A stretch of DNA of 64,000 bases from Balanoglossus misakiensis (lineage: Eukaryota > Hemichordata). The stretch covers positions 6,882,001 to 6,946,000 of the forward strand of contig CM082585.2 of the NCBI GenBank assembly GCA_040954595.2. Direction: 5' to 3'. The position numbers were made by a program, and so were the translations under genes. Position 1 is the first letter of the stretch, and each line of letters begins with the position of its first letter. Under the pieces are notes generated by a model. That model did not search any database. It was not told the origin of the DNA and was given only the letters and a program-made list of their open reading frames with translations. Positions 24,601 through 38,700 of the stretch are shown one piece after another.

Positions 24601-25081
24601 TTTCTCTTTCTATTGTTTTCAATATGTCTTGCTGGCTATTCTCATGTGATTTAAATTAAGGTATATAATTAAAATGCATGTCATTTGATTATTATTCCTA
24701 TTGGAAGGTGCAGTTTAATTATTTGACAAGTGGATATAATTATTTTTGGAGGAGGGCAAGCCACAGTCATTTCGCAGGGGATTGCTCAGTAAAAAAAAAA
24801 AAACTGGCAAGTGTGATTGGCCAATGCTTGGGTGTCAATGAGAAGCCCACCTAGATCAGTGTAAATTTTGAAGTTGCATAACTAGATTTCCATGACTACA
24901 TTGAAAATTGTGTACCAAGTCGCCATTTTGTAACTCTGTCAATCACACTCTCAATTGCTGAAACTGTCTCATACAAAAAGCAACACAAACTATAAAATGT
25001 CTGTAGTTTTGTACCAGGACAGATTTTACCTACTTTTACGATGAGAAAACTTCAATAATATCACATTCCCAATTTGCACAT

Positions 25082-25171
25082 TTAATCACCACCATGGTTC
25101 AGTGTGAACCCATTGTTTTATATGGTAGGGTTGGACCTCTATAGAGGGAACCAGGAGTGAAAAGGTTAAAA
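25082..25171 (+). repeat. short MITE-like element, family A, copy 3
   Basis: It contains CACCACCATGGTTCAG, CCCATTGTTTTATATGGTA and GGTTGGACCTCT, and ends GAGTGAAAAGGTTAAA. The left terminal repeat is partly degraded. Confidence 0.7.
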
Positions 25172-26317
25172 ACAAAGCAAGTTTTACAAACAGGTTCTGT
25201 ATTTTTCAGTTTTCAATGACAGCTTTTATAATTACTCATCCTCTCCCATTGATTGCTAGAGTTATGACTACTGTTTCTAAGTTACCTGGGGAGTCAGTGA
25301 CTGTTCAATTTCTAATGGTTATGTACTATTCAGAGAAACATAAAGGGTCTTGCCACTAACCATATTTGAACATATGTTTTTCTTCAAAGAGTTGAATGTC
25401 AATATATGGTGTATTTTGAAATTATTTTCAACTTTGGATGGTTAATTTCTTTGTTCCTGAAAACGATGTGAGAAACTGTAATATTTGTTTGATAATTGTT
25501 GATTTATTTTAGTTTTTAACTTGTAAAAAAGTTACAGTGGTTTTGTGTACACAGGTAAATATTTATTTTCACAATGTGGACAATAGTAGGTGAATTGGCA
25601 TGTTAGGGTCAAGGTTCAAGTTCATTTTGCTGAAAATGTCTGCTGCATTGATGGATAATTAGCAATACTTGAAAAAATTGTCAGTCTTTGCAGTACAACT
25701 TGAATACATTCGCTATTTCTGAGGGAATTTTCTGTATCATTTCCATCAAGCAAACAAACAACTGTAAGAAAAAAGAATGCCAGGTGTGAAATATTGTTAA
25801 AAATCTGTTAAAGTTGCAAAATACCTGCTCACTATATTTTTTGCTGCCTGTACAATTGTCTACACCGTTGAACAAATTCATTCAAAGTAATTGTGATACA
25901 ACCCTGGCTTCATTTCAAGCACAGAACTTTTCAAATCCATGATACACATATTTCACCATTGTATTCAGAGTTATTTTTCTCTTCCCACAGATTTGAAATA
26001 GTTCAATTTTGCAAATAGGTGTTCATCATTTTTTGGGGTGTACATGGTTACCAGTTATTAAAAATATACAGTGGACAGTATAAAGTGGTCTGTGGTGTTT
26101 GTTTGGCTCTATTCATGGTCAGTGACTCGGTGCTTTAATCAAATGCAGTTGATTTTGGCTTTGTGTGACAATTATCACTGCATGATTTACACATGGTACT
26201 ATGTTCTGGGATACCTTGGGAGAATACACAATGTAATATAGGTACCTAATCATTAAACTGCTGATTGCCGAAACAGTTGATGATAATGAGTATCAGGTTT
26301 GTGTGCATGGCAACGTA

Positions 26318-26335
26318 TTATACTGCCCTCTGGCG
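26318..26335 (-). promoter_or_regulatory. CTCF-like motif in the TM9SF2-PRKX intergenic region
   Basis: The reverse strand reads CGCCAGAGGGCAGTATAA, which fits the CCAGNAGRGGGCRS-type CTCF core. Nearly the same string recurs at 48282-48300. Confidence 0.3.
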
Positions 26336-27588
26336 TTGACATCGTGAGATATGCCGAAACATCTGTCCTGTGAAGAAGAAGAAAAGTAGTTTTCATGAAT
26401 ATTGAACGAAATACCCATGCAAACCTCACAAATTATTGGAAATGTATACATTGACTGGTATCTGGTGCATCGTGCAGATTCTCCTAAGACTGTCACATGT
26501 TAGCTGCTGTACATGCAGGGCTACAACAGGAGAATACAAACACCAGAGACCAAGCAAAGGCAAACTAGTACGCCACCCCAAACCTCCACCCAAAATCTAA
26601 TTGTTCTACCAGGGTTCTTCCTCAAACTTGCACAAGATTTTGCTAGAAAATGCGTGTAGCGGGTGTGGCTTAACTTCAGTATCCAACCAACCCCTCCCCA
26701 TGTGGAGCAGCACATTTTTCTTGCAGACGATAGATGACTCGAAAGAAGGTCGATGAAATACACGAAAAATACGCGAAAGTTGACCGTCGCGCAAGGAATT
26801 ACATCCTATTTTCTAACCCTCTGATATGACGGGATGCCTGCCACGCGCCCATGTTCATTTCACAACAATAATGTGATTCATTTCACAAGCAAAATGTTAC
26901 AATGTTTCAAATTATATATGAACCAGCGCACGTCACACGCACGTAACTTTTTTTTCGCAATTGTTTCTAGCGGAGACCATCCCCGTACCTAAACGCCTAC
27001 AGTTAGTCCTCCTAATAGATCATACAGGAAATTGCTGGCGGTTCTGTGATTTTTTGTGTTAATTTGTAAATGAAAATATTTTTGTGTGTCACTAGGATAA
27101 CAAAAAACACCCGCAAAAGACACAGGGTCGCCATAAAATGCCAGTAGGGCAGACCTACACTGACCGTACGATTGTACTGTGTACTCTCGTACACGGTGGA
27201 ATCCCACAGGGGGTGTACGCGAGGACTGGAACAGCAAACCTATCGTTCACAAGTGTAGTGGAACGACGTGGTCGCACACATGCACATCCCACCCACCCCG
27301 TCAAGGAAGCGTTTATTGCTGCGGTAAAAACGTTGTGCCGGTAACACTTGAGTGAATTAATCTGGAGAAAAGCACAATTGCGATTAGCTGCCTGGATGAC
27401 TACGTCAAGAAATGACCAATGTTGAGGAGGGTATCCCGAACGCGCGTCTACTACGACGGCCAGAAATGTGTGTAAGCTAAAACAAGCGCTGGTCGTATAT
27501 ATTTTGGAGTGTGCGTAAACTTTGTTGTGCCGAAGCTGAACTGAAGAAAAACTTTGCTGCATCCTCGGTTTTTACTCCGTCTGGAATT

Positions 27589-27730
27589 ATGGCAGCGTCG
27601 AGAATTGCGAGGGGGAAGTCTGCCAAACGGAATCAAAATAAACTCAAGGAATTGCCTCCCCCAGAACCTCCAGTTGAGGATGGGGAACGGGAATACAAAC
27701 TGGACGATTTGGATATACACTGCACGATAG
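27589..27730 (+). CDS. PRKX: PRKX-type AGC protein kinase, coding exon 1
   Basis: This is the N-terminal part of a cAMP-dependent-type Ser/Thr kinase. Translation from the ATG at 27589 (context gaattATGGCA) gives a basic leader (MAASRIARGKSAKRNQ), a Pro-rich segment and then YKLDDLDIHCTIG, the start of the kinase domain. The exon ends ATA G|GTAAGT, phase 1, inside the first Gly of the glycine-rich loop. The open frame extends upstream only to a GTG at 27511, so 27589 is the first in-frame ATG. Human PRKX has a comparable variable leader followed by YSLQDFDTLATVG. The rest of the gene lies across a 13.6 kb intron. Identity rests on joining this exon to 41347-41515. Confidence 0.85.
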
Positions 27731-28668
27731 GTAAGTGCCGTGTGTTGGTTTTGTGGCCAGTGGGGTCAATTGCGGTCAGGTCACTTTGGTTGAAATTTTC
27801 CCCCGTATATCCACGTAGGAGGTATGCAGTACAATGTAGCCTAGAATTTGTCTTTTATGTGTAAACGGGTAGACTGAATGTAAACAGAAACTCCCCTAAC
27901 AACAAGTCGTCTTTAGTGGGATGGCATGTTTGGTTTTCGGATCTTCACAGAGCAAATGCTGCCTGCTAAGAAACCCCAAGACCATCCATGCCAAAACGGA
28001 CTACAGTGTTGAGAACATTTGACAAATCTGCTTAGTATTGACAGACGCCGGAGAAATACTATGTACTATCACTCACAAACTTGTTTGAGATAAAAGACTT
28101 GACAACTTTGCAACCACTTAAATAACAATGATATACTAAAGAGTGTTAAAGTCACGGTCACATACGATACATGAAATTGACACGACCCATAACCAAAACT
28201 GACTTTCTCGTGTTCATTTCTCATTGACGATTCACTCCTTTATGCGCTTTTTTGTCCGATAATCGATCTTGTAACACCCCCATCCCTTTCCTCACGAAAC
28301 AATAGTTATAAAAGAGTACTCTAAAATAAAGAACCTCGAGACAATGGCAGTTCTGTTCGCAAATAAGGCGATTTTGACTAGTTAAATGGATGAACTTGAG
28401 GACAAATGGTCACGGTATATATTGGATTGTCGCGGGACTTAACGCTAGACAAAAGGCAAGGATGCCTTATCGAGCGGTTTTTGAGCCGATGCGATGCGCG
28501 GAAAGTGAAAAATTCAAGGGAACTCGAAAGGTAAACAAGTACACAAGGCAAAAACCCTAAAGCAATGAAAAAAGCACGAATGTCCAACACTTTCGGGTGG
28601 TTAAAACTTCCTAGAACAAACATACCACTACATTGTACGAATGAGCGCGTCCTTTCGTTTTTTTTGCC

Positions 28669-28685
28669 GGGGGGGGGGGGGGGGG
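28669..28685. repeat. poly-G tract (17 G)
   Basis: An uninterrupted run of 17 G after poly-T. It encodes a Pro run on the reverse strand, explaining a spurious open frame. Assembly length may be unreliable. Confidence 0.9.
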
Positions 28686-29037
28686 TAAAGTTCGGAAACT
28701 CGCCTCCTGTGGAGACCATCTCAAATTTCACCAAATTGTACAACATTCTAACACGAAGTTCAAAAGTTCATTGACTCTTGGCCTGTAGGCTGTCATTTTA
28801 CAGCTATATTTAAAGTCTGTGTGGCACTGATCTGTTTTAAATTATCTACAAAAATTGTAAAGCCAATTATTTTTAAGTAGCAGGATCATTCTGATTATAT
28901 GTAAAAGATCAAGCCAACTATACACCTGATTAATTTTAATCAGAGTGGATTTAAAGTATTATTTTCTGTGAAGATATTTGTACAAAATAATTGGATTTTT
29001 TTAGTATTTATATCTCTTTTGATAAATGATAGTGCTA

Positions 29038-29076
29038 GCTAACACTGGGCCAATCCATTGTTTGCCCAGTGTCAGC
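29038..29076. repeat. hairpin with 13 bp arms
   Basis: The left arm GCTAACACTGGGC and the right arm GCCCAGTGTCAGC pair at 12 of 13 positions around a 13 nt loop. The same CACTGGGC word returns in the hairpin at 29880-29900, and its complement near 29580. Confidence 0.7.
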
Positions 29077-29616
29077 AAACTGGAAAATAGTGGTTGATGG
29101 TGTCAAATAACATGCTATCAGATACAAGAGCAATTATTCACTAAAAATACGGTGTATATTATTTCCAGTGATAGATCCAGTCATAGCAATTGTGGTCAAG
29201 TTATGTGCCCTCTCAGTTAGCGCTGTCACTGTGAACCAAATACGATATTAAGATATTAACGCTTGCGAAGCTAGTAAGTACATCTCGGAAATTTAATCAT
29301 CCAATACCTTTCGTTCATGCTGACACTAAATTCATTTTGGCATTTCTGGAATTTGTTGTGTTTAAAATAACAGGAGGGTAATGCTGAAAATGTTCTTTCA
29401 AGATGTGGACAGTTAGAGCTTTTGCTTTTGTTTTAAAGTTGTACTGTCTTCAAATTATACATTATATGTATTAAGAAATTTTCATTTCTTTTGAGGGTGT
29501 AGTGTAATCAATTGAACTATGGAACTTTTCTCTTTGTACTTGTATAGCTGTTGAGATGCTGACTGACAATTTTATTGTTAGCCCAGTGTAGGCTTTATTG
29601 GTAAAGAATACTTACA

Positions 29617-29755
29617 TACTGTAAAACGGGAATTTTTTCAAAAGAGGCAACTGTTACATGACGATTAATTTTCACATCTCTTATTTCACTGCATCGTTGG
29701 CTCTTGCGTAGTTCGCGGAAATTTATCGTTCGCGAAAATTTCCCGTTTTACAGTA
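29617..29755. repeat. MITE-like inverted-repeat element, family B, copy 1
   Basis: This 139 bp element has terminal inverted repeats: left TACTGTAAAACGGGAATTTT, right AAAATTTCCCGTTTTACAGT followed by A. It is flanked by CTTACA and CTTACC, a possible imperfect target-site duplication. The interior contains TTAATTTTCAC and TCTTATTTCACTGCATCGTT, shared with copy 2. No transposase is present, so it would be non-autonomous. Confidence 0.75.
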
Positions 29756-29783
29756 CTTACCCTGCATTTCATAATAACTGAAA

Positions 29784-29794
29784 GGGGGGGGGGG
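29784..29794. repeat. poly-G tract (11 G)
   Basis: Homopolymer of G shortly right of the family B element. Confidence 0.8.
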
Positions 29795-29879
29795 AGATTT
29801 ATCTTTTGGTTAGTGTAGAAGGATGCTTAGCATGTTGAAAATGCTTATAGTATCGATAATTAGAACTGAGTTTCCGGCT

Positions 29880-29900
29880 GGGTTAGCACTGGGCTAACCC
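29880..29900. repeat. perfect 8 bp-stem hairpin
   Basis: Arms GGGTTAGC and GCTAACCC pair perfectly around the 5 nt loop ACTGG. Immediately downstream GGCTA and TAGCC (29903-29920) could form another, weaker stem. Confidence 0.65.
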
Positions 29901-31977
29901 ATGGCTAGCACAGGTTAGCCTATTTAGCACCTCATTGAATGATACTTGTCATTATCATTCAAATATACAAACAGTTGCATATTTTAAATCGGGTATATAC
30001 AATAGACACTAAAACAAGCTGTACTGCAATAACAATGGTGCATAGGCCATCAGGTTATCAATATGCTTGAAGCCAGTCACAATATTGTTGCAGAATATTG
30101 ACGAAACTCAGACCTTTTGTATTGTCTTCACTGGATTACCCCAGCAATAGCCAATGTGCTCTGATCTGCAAAGAGCACAAGTTTTTAAGTGACCTCTGCA
30201 CATGCTCCCCGACCTTTGAACCCTTCTCGAGAGTATCCTCATTCCAGACATTCAAAAAATTTGCTGGGTTTTAGGAATGTGACCTGTGCAATTATTTACC
30301 AGGGACAGAGTGATTTGGCTGCAATTATTCCACCAAACTGGGCAATTTATCTTTTTAAATGGAGTAAATTCTCTTTATGGCTATCATTGATTATTGTTTC
30401 TCTTGATGATAGGATAAAGTTGTGTTATTATACATTTGAAGTCAAGTTGTGCTTTAATGCTTGAATTTTGCTAAGATGCAACTGATCCACAAACAGTTTA
30501 CACCTCAGCCCCCATTTCAATCAAATATGTACACAGATCAGATCTAATCCTGTGTGTGGACACATTGCCTGGACACAGACCATAATCCCTAGAGGGGGAA
30601 GGGTCACAGTTGCACTGCATCTAATCCTTTGCTTCTAATTAACACTGACAAGCTACAGACATCTAATGTAATGTTACTACATAAATCCCCAGGGCGTTTG
30701 TATTTGCCCCTTTATTTTAGCCGCAGCCAGGACCAAGACAATTAGGTCTGTGAACAAGATCTTTGTTTGCCTGTAATGAAAACAAGGCAGGAATTTGTAT
30801 TCAGCCATTATTTGACTCCTGGTCTAAGATCTGCCCACAGTGTATGCAAAACTGTGGTGTTTGGTAAATACAGCTTTCTATAAATACAGGTGTGTGTAAA
30901 TATCCGGATCTATAAATATACTGCTAGGTAAATACATTACTGTGTTGTGAGTAGTGGTTATATGTATTTACTTGTCTACTACTTGTTTTGATAAAAACAT
31001 GCCAGGCAAATACTAGTGTTTATAGACTGGTTAGCATCAGTGAGTAGTGGTTGCCATAGATACTGCGGGATGGGGAAATGTGTCACATACACTGTGTTCC
31101 TTCAATGTATAACCATATGGCCCAACAAAAGAACGTTCTGCTATATATATGAGATATATGGGCTATATTTTTCTGGTAGCTAAGCTGGATCAGAATTTCT
31201 GCAATCCATGAGCTGAGATACGTTGGCTATAATTGTGGCTTTTCTCTGCTTTCCAGATGGTTCACGAGGTTAAAATGTACGAGCAGGGCCATTGCTTATA
31301 GAGTGTGTGACTGCATGATCCCAATTGAGGTGTAACCGGTACTTGCTGGTAGTCAAAACTGGGTGTGGATATACATATGTGGCTTATCAGATCAGATTAG
31401 AGTCATTTCTTCTGAAGTGGAAGATACTAACAAATGTACAAGATAGCAACAGTGACATTATTGGACTAGTACGACCTCGCGAAATACATTCATGGTCACA
31501 CAATACTCTGGAATGAGACTTTATATAGAGGTACATGTATCAGTAAGCTTTGCTTGGGAGCAAATTACTGGCCAGTTCTTGGACTACATTTACATTGAGA
31601 CATTTTGGAAATTGCTAAGATGCATGTTAATGTCTATTCTACATGATACATGATAATAGATCAAACAAGGCCAGGCGCCAATATGCTGATTACCGGGTAG
31701 AGTGAGACATATTGAAAATGGTCGTCACAGATAATTGAACCCGCTCATGTAATATCCTTATGCACTTTTTTTCGCTTGGCCAGTCAAGTGAAAATCTACG
31801 ATTGGCTAGATCTCCACTTTCCATGGTAACCATGGCTAAATTTAGATAGATGACCATAAACATGTAAATAACTGCATGAATCAGAGTGGTGGCCCTATTT
31901 TTTTCTACACAGGTTTCATAACAGTTTAAACGGCAGGCGTACATTTCGGTTATTTTGTAAAAAGAGAACTAGGCTCT

Positions 31978-32118
31978 AATCAGCCAATAAATTGATTTAT
32001 GGTTTGAGTTATCAATCAATAAATCAATGAATTAATTGATTGAATGATCAACTGATTGATCAGTCACTTGATCAATCAATTTATTTATCTGTCAGTCTAA
32101 TAATCAATCAATTTCTTT
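31978..32118. repeat. ATCA/ATTGAT-rich imperfect simple repeat
   Basis: Repeated ATCAATCA and ATTGATTG words in both orientations give a self-complementary low-complexity segment. A shorter ATCA run recurs at 32192-32206. Confidence 0.75.
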
Positions 32119-35100
32119 AGACAGTAACCAGCATTCCACACGGAACCAAACAATCATTTTTGCAAAATCGTACCAAACACTGCACAGTAGGTTATCAATC
32201 AATCAATTTATTTCTGATACCCTCTGCCTTTAAATAAAGATATCAGATCAACAACCCATACGCAGGACATGTGCACTGTACTTTTATGAAGTTCTGCTCT
32301 GGTAGTCATCTAGGTGATATTTTATGACCTTTGACCCAGAACACTTCACTATAAATTACCTGGTATAATGTGAGGCTGGTATCTGATTCTAATAAAAGCA
32401 GCAGAGAACCTGTATTCTCTACAGCCCTGGCGCGCTCAAATGACTGGTTTTTATTGAGCCATTTGTAGAATTTTATTCCTATTTTAAGCTGAAATTGCTG
32501 TCTGTATTGTTTGGTTTATTTTTGTTTGGTGTGCATATATGGTGTGTTTATATGTTGTTTTTCTCATAATAACGCTGTTATTGACATCAGCTAAACTATT
32601 TAAACTTTTTATGGACCAGTTTCATGGTAAAGTAAAACTTAACTGAAACCAGAACTACTTTCATATGATACACTTTTATCCAGGTTGCATAATCAAATTG
32701 ATGTATTCCGATGAACTCAGTCCATGCACCCCTGATTGAAGATGAATTTTTAAGGAAAATGACACAAAGAAGTTGCAAGTGCAATGATTTTTACTTTGAA
32801 CAGAATATATAGTGACTCTCTGGAAAAGTGGCACATTATATAACTATAACTGCCTGAATATAGAACTTTGTGAGCGCTTTGTGGCAGGAAACCTCACGTC
32901 CTGTCTCAGGTGATCAATCACTCATGAGTGATCACAGGCACTTCTGCTCATATTTCATATTATTCAGGCTTCATAGTTTTTTCTTTCGATAATATAAAAT
33001 TTATCACCACATAGGGTATTCTGGTTGTATATCAATCTCAACTGGTTCACTGTATTCACTGAATATTTTTGATCAGAATTATACTTATTTGCATATGTGT
33101 AATTACGTAAACTAGCAGTTGTCTAAAATTCAAAATTGTTTTCAGAAATTTGCACACACAATAATATACTTCAATGTTATCAATAAAATATTTTAATGAC
33201 AAGTTGAAAATTCCTAAAATGCCTGAGTTCAAATACTATCATAGATCTTCGTGAGAGTGCATAAGGAAATCAGATTACTTTTTTTTACGACTTGTTTTTT
33301 ATTCAAGTAAAACAAATATTGGCGCCAACATGGAATGAGAATTTTCAATTCGCAATTTGCCTTACATTGAATCATTGTTTGATATTGTTTGTTGGTAATA
33401 AAACATGGTCTGCCGAGAGCTCATAAAATCTATTCAATTGCAAACTAGCTTTTAGTGACTGATTGCGGTTCGTTATACACGTAATTCATATCGCGCAATC
33501 ATTGAAAAATCACTGAAAATGTTTTATTGTATGTGAACTATTTGCAGAATGGAGGAATGTCTGCTCGTAAACTGTTACGATTTCATTCACTGCGTTTGTC
33601 CCTTTGGCTCCGGGGTCAATGATTGCACATCCGTGGTGGAAAGTATGTGACGAGCATGTGCTACTTTTGCTGTACAATGCGGCGCATGTACTCTACCAGT
33701 GGGTTCGCCATTGTCTAAGAACCTTACTGCTGAATAAACCGTCGCACGCACAGTGTTCAACGGAAAATAAACATGGGATTAATAAGAGTACATGATAAAG
33801 ATGGGATTAATAATACATGATATCGGTACAAACAAATACACGTGGGGAAACGTGTATAGGATTATATGCATATGTTTCTATGCCCGTTTTTTCACACACG
33901 GTTTCGTTTCTACCGTGGTCCTTTACCTCAGACTTCACCAGTTTTACAACCATGTTCAGATTCAGTGAGAGTGTTTTAGTAACAAGATGTTTTTCAAGAG
34001 ACTGATCTAATTGCCTGTTTGTCATGCATGGCTTGAAGTGTCTGTTGTCCTTGACGTTTTCCACAGCAATTACTTAAAGCCCCATGAGCTGGCAGTAGTG
34101 TGAAGATAAGGTTTTCAAATTGAAATTAAGCTGGTCATGAATTTTTATTTCGCTTATCTCCGACTGCGTAATTTTCTGTAAAGTTATAGAATTCTATACA
34201 GGTTTTATTAGTTCCACATATTCGGTGACTAAAAAAGTAAGTTTCTAAGTACAATGTAAGTCTTTTCTCTACTCCAAACTTCTTGAGACGATAAGATAAA
34301 AATCACCTAAGAAATCTATATCTTGAGATTTGAGTTCCCTTTATTGCATGGTAAATCCTTAGAGAAGTGTGAAAAGTCTAAGACTTATAGAGTTTTATGA
34401 ATCCATCTAGGCTTCAATGCATTTCTAAAGACCTGTTCCTTGAGTGTCGGTCTGTTTCAATTCAAGATTGACACAGTTATTTGGTGCGTGGCTACTGGCA
34501 AATGTCCAGCTCGTAACACCTGTGAATGATGCAATGTTCACATGAATGGACCTATTAAGTTGAACTAGAAGGATCACAGGCTAGTCTTGTGTGATAAACT
34601 GGTTGTAACGTTTTATGACTATTGGCTTGCGATTGAGTATGGGGGTCCATAAAGTTTAAGAATGGCACTACCAAGCACTTTGTTCTATGATACGTACAGT
34701 TTTATACCTGAGAAAATGTTTGAGGAAGTGCGATCCTTGATTATTCCATCATGCAGTAACGTTATGTGTCTCAAGGTTTCTCATTTGTTCATCAGTATGA
34801 TACTTATCTACATTAAAAACTATATGCATATGTGTATGATGTAAAAAACGCCTGAACCACATTCGAAAGTAACTGAGAAAACTTTTTTTACACAAGTGCT
34901 CTGTTTATAGAATGTCGTTAAACAGTTTTCTATGTGAAGGGGATTTGGAAAGATGTTCAGTTCAGTTGAGATAGGTTTTACTGTGTACCGATATGGAAAC
35001 AATCTCTAAAGGGCCAATATGCTCCTTGTCAGTCACATTTCATTATCATCATTGCTCGGAACGATCACCCAGTGTGTCATGATGGAAGACAGCTGTTGAT

Positions 35101-35724
35101 TGGTTCAATTTCAGTCTGTTCCACTCGAGTGAACCAATTGCAGGAGTTGTGGCTGGGATGACAATGGACACTGATTGTGTGTACATGACACTGTTCTGAT
35201 GGCTTGTCAGTGTTAATAAAAAAATAAAATGGGGGCTTTCATGGTCCGTTTTATGGAAGGTCAGACTGACCTTGAACTGGGCTGTCACGTTAAAAGGCAC
35301 TGTAATGTCCAATCGACCTTGCATAACATGAACAATTTGGGATCAATACCAGTACAGGGCTAATCTATTTTAATGACGTACCTCCAGGATTATCTCATGA
35401 CAATTGATCTGTGTGTGTAATCTACCGGTACAGTAGCTGACCTGTCGAATTTCCCCTGGAGCTTTTCTACCATGGGGGTCAGTGTGCCCTCTAACAAGCA
35501 GGATTTGATAAATTTCTTTGGTTTAATATGTCAGCATATCTGTACATTCAATATGTATAATTCTTCTTGCATCACCAGAGAGATTGTTGAATCAGTGGTG
35601 TCTTATCTTATTTGGCTTTCTGGTGACTGTTTTGACTATGGTGACTTGATCATATTTGTTCCTTGCTTTCATGTATTGTCGCCACGGTAATCATCAGCAC
35701 AGTGTAACCGGTAGCTGTGATGAT

Positions 35725-35738
35725 GTTGCCATGGCAGC
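35725..35738 (+). promoter_or_regulatory. RFX X-box-like motif
   Basis: GTTGCCATGGCAGC differs at one position from GTTGCCATGGCAAC. It lies in PRKX intron 1. Confidence 0.25.
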
Positions 35739-38700
35739 GCTCTGTTTTGTTGAACCGAACAACACATCCACCTTGCCTCTCTTAACTTCATTCATGAGTG
35801 CATCAGCTAGACTTCCATTCAACTTAACCGGTAATGAATGGAACATGACATAGTCCAGTGCCGTTGCCTGCATTTTGTAATAAACCTGTCTGTCTTGGCG
35901 TGTTCCAAGCAAGCTGTGTGTCCACTTTTGCTGTGCTGTGATTAACACAATCTTAGGCAAGTCACAGCTTTAACCTCTGAGCAAGCGTAATCAACTTTGC
36001 TAGTTAAACCTCTACAACGTTAAGTTTACTGCAACACTATGTGCAATAAATCGTGTTGCATTCTCCAAGATCATTTGAAATGCAATTTTTTGAAAGGTTT
36101 TAATTTTTCATGGGAGATTAAACCTCTAAAATAAACAGGTATGAAGTTGTCTCTTTTGCTGAACACATGTCATCAGAAAATTTCGTGTTGGAATGTAGTC
36201 ACAAAAATTGCGTATTTGTTTTAGGTATGAATTCATCTGAAACCGAATACACACAAAAAGACGAAAAACCCTCATTATAGAATTGCTACCATATGTCGGA
36301 GAAACAGAACACCGTAGTTCATTTGCCCCGATGTGCATTGGGTCATTCCATGTCTGTCCAGAACTCTGAAATAGAGACTGCTATTATCACATTATGAATC
36401 CCACTGGTGAATGGGGAATGTTCATGCAAGGCATACCGCGTCGCTTTTAAGTGAACTGCACCGATAAAATACTGTCTGTCCATGATAAATGGCTAAATTA
36501 ATTCTCTGAGTCAGTATCCCCCAAGCCAGAGCTTCAGTGTAATGGATTTTAACAGTTCCTGTGTTTCAGACATGCCAATAACAAGGTATATGGTCTGGCA
36601 AAACCAAGTCGTGGAATTTTAATCGGATCTTGGATAGCCTTGGAATTTTAACTAGTGCTGGAAAAGTTCTGGAAAACTGTTCCAAGCAATTTTCTGTCTG
36701 TGGTCGGGCAAAGTTGTCCACAGCATTTGTGTAATATCAAAATATACAAAATAATAATTCAGAACATCATATCTTAAATTTTACTTTAGTTGATTCAAAG
36801 TATCCTGTATAAAGAAGTGTATAATTTTAGTAACTTTGTGTTTGGTTGTTATGGAGACGCTTACAGCAAAGTTTCTTTTGGATCTGATGCAAACGTAAAT
36901 TTGTCAAATATGGACTACAGTACAGATGTCAGTTTATTATACATGGCTGTGTTCCCCCTCAGACTTACGCATTTTCCATGGTTGGTAACACAGATACGAG
37001 AATGCATTTGCGTGTGAGCTGCCTCTCTGGCATATCAATAAGATACATTCTTGAATTACATCCAGATCGTTCCTTTTAATCGCGAGAAATCGGATTTCAA
37101 ATAACCATCCGTGTATCTATTGATTTTCTGTCAGTATTTTTATGGTTTAGGATTTCTGGAAGTCTTCTGAAATGAAGCACAAATTTGAGAAAATTAGCTG
37201 TCTGCAGTCTTCTCTATGCTTCTCTGTTCTCCCCTCAAGCTGTCCCTAATCTGCTTCTGAATCTCTCAAGTCCTGAGTGTCTCCAGGTACCACCTTACAG
37301 AAAAGTTGTCCTATTTCCCCCCATAACACAAGTGCATTTAAAGTACTGTGTGCTTCGAAAATCCATGCTGCTGTAGTATTCTTGTACAGCATTTGTATTG
37401 GCAAGAATAATGATGTAAATGAAACAATACCGTATTACAACAACAATAGCATTAATCCAGTAGGCACTTTCAGTTTATGATAAACAACAACATTTCTTTG
37501 TTTGTTTGTACCCCAATTATTTTGCCGATTGGCCCAAGCGAGAAAACACAGGGAGCTCAGATCTCCTGACTAAAAAGAAAAGTCTTTTGTTAATTTGGAG
37601 GTTGAGAGTTTAACACAATCATCCGTAACCACAATATACATGTAGGTCAGAGTGGCATTGGCCCGACTCAGTAAAACATGATAATTGGGGATCCCACACA
37701 GTAGATCAAGTGTTGACAGAATAATGGTCATCTCTTAGCCGATCAACTGTTGACAGAATACTCTACATATATCAGTTGAATTTATTGTTGTTTGGTCGTG
37801 TTCTCTCATAGTACAATGTACGTACATTGTAACCACTCTGTACATTATGTGAGCTGTTGTTGCCCCAGGATTCGATGTTGTGATTGTTGGGTTCCATGTT
37901 GTCCTTACCCCAGGGGGTGTGATGCATAGTGTACACGACCTCGGCGACCTTGGTGACCTCGGACACGGTATCCATAAACAGAATTTGTGATGTAGTTTGG
38001 CATCTCAGCCACCCAGTTGGTTTGGGGGCGTATTGTGTGGACTGAAATCCTGAAAAGATGTTTGATGGCAACATTTAGAAGCATCCGGTCCATTGTTGAG
38101 GCTTTGATAAAGGGGAATCAATGTGGAAATGGTCAATATATGTGGCAAAAGTGTTAATTGCCCTGGTTAGTAAGGGGTAAATATGACACTGGTGTTCATG
38201 TGATATCCGAAAGTGTCATTTTGGTAAAGACAAAAATTAGTTGCTACTACTTCGGACGACTTTCTATTTGCTGAAAAATCTGTTCCAAAGGGGGCCATCA
38301 AAATTAGAAGTTCAACACATGCATATTTAAGTTATGAAAAATGACAACAAAAGTTGTAGCATTTAGAGATATTGGGGCTTTAATGGTCATTTCAAATACA
38401 TTAATCTCTATAAATACAGTAGAGTAACACCCTGGTAACTTAAATGTTCAATAAAGAACACTCAAAAAACAAATTATAGTTTCAAAATCTATTGTGTTTT
38501 ATTTTATCCACATTACAATTCAGAATAAGAATTTCTTCAGTAATTACAGTGTTGTGAAAAATCTGTACACAAGGTCAGACACTGTGGTCACTGGCCTGCT
38601 TGTTATTGAATCTTATTTATGTGGATCGACAATGCCCAATGGAAAGCACTAAGCATGATCTGACAATACAAGTTGTGCATACTTTACTCTCTCATATACC

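Larger units (their letters stand above)
24600..27588. other. TM9SF2-PRKX intergenic region
   Basis: No coding exon is supported. The region contains family A repeat copy 3, a CTCF-like motif at 26318-26335, and a GC-richer stretch from about 27130 to 27588. That stretch immediately precedes the PRKX-like start codon and is the likely place for its TATA-less promoter and 5' UTR. Confidence 0.5.

Noticed and set aside
27511-27588. An upstream extension of the PRKX-type exon 1
   Set aside because: It opens with GTG, not ATG; the first in-frame ATG is at 27589.
28378-28746. A Pro-run reverse-strand frame
   Set aside because: The Pro run is translation of the 17 G tract, and there is no domain around it.
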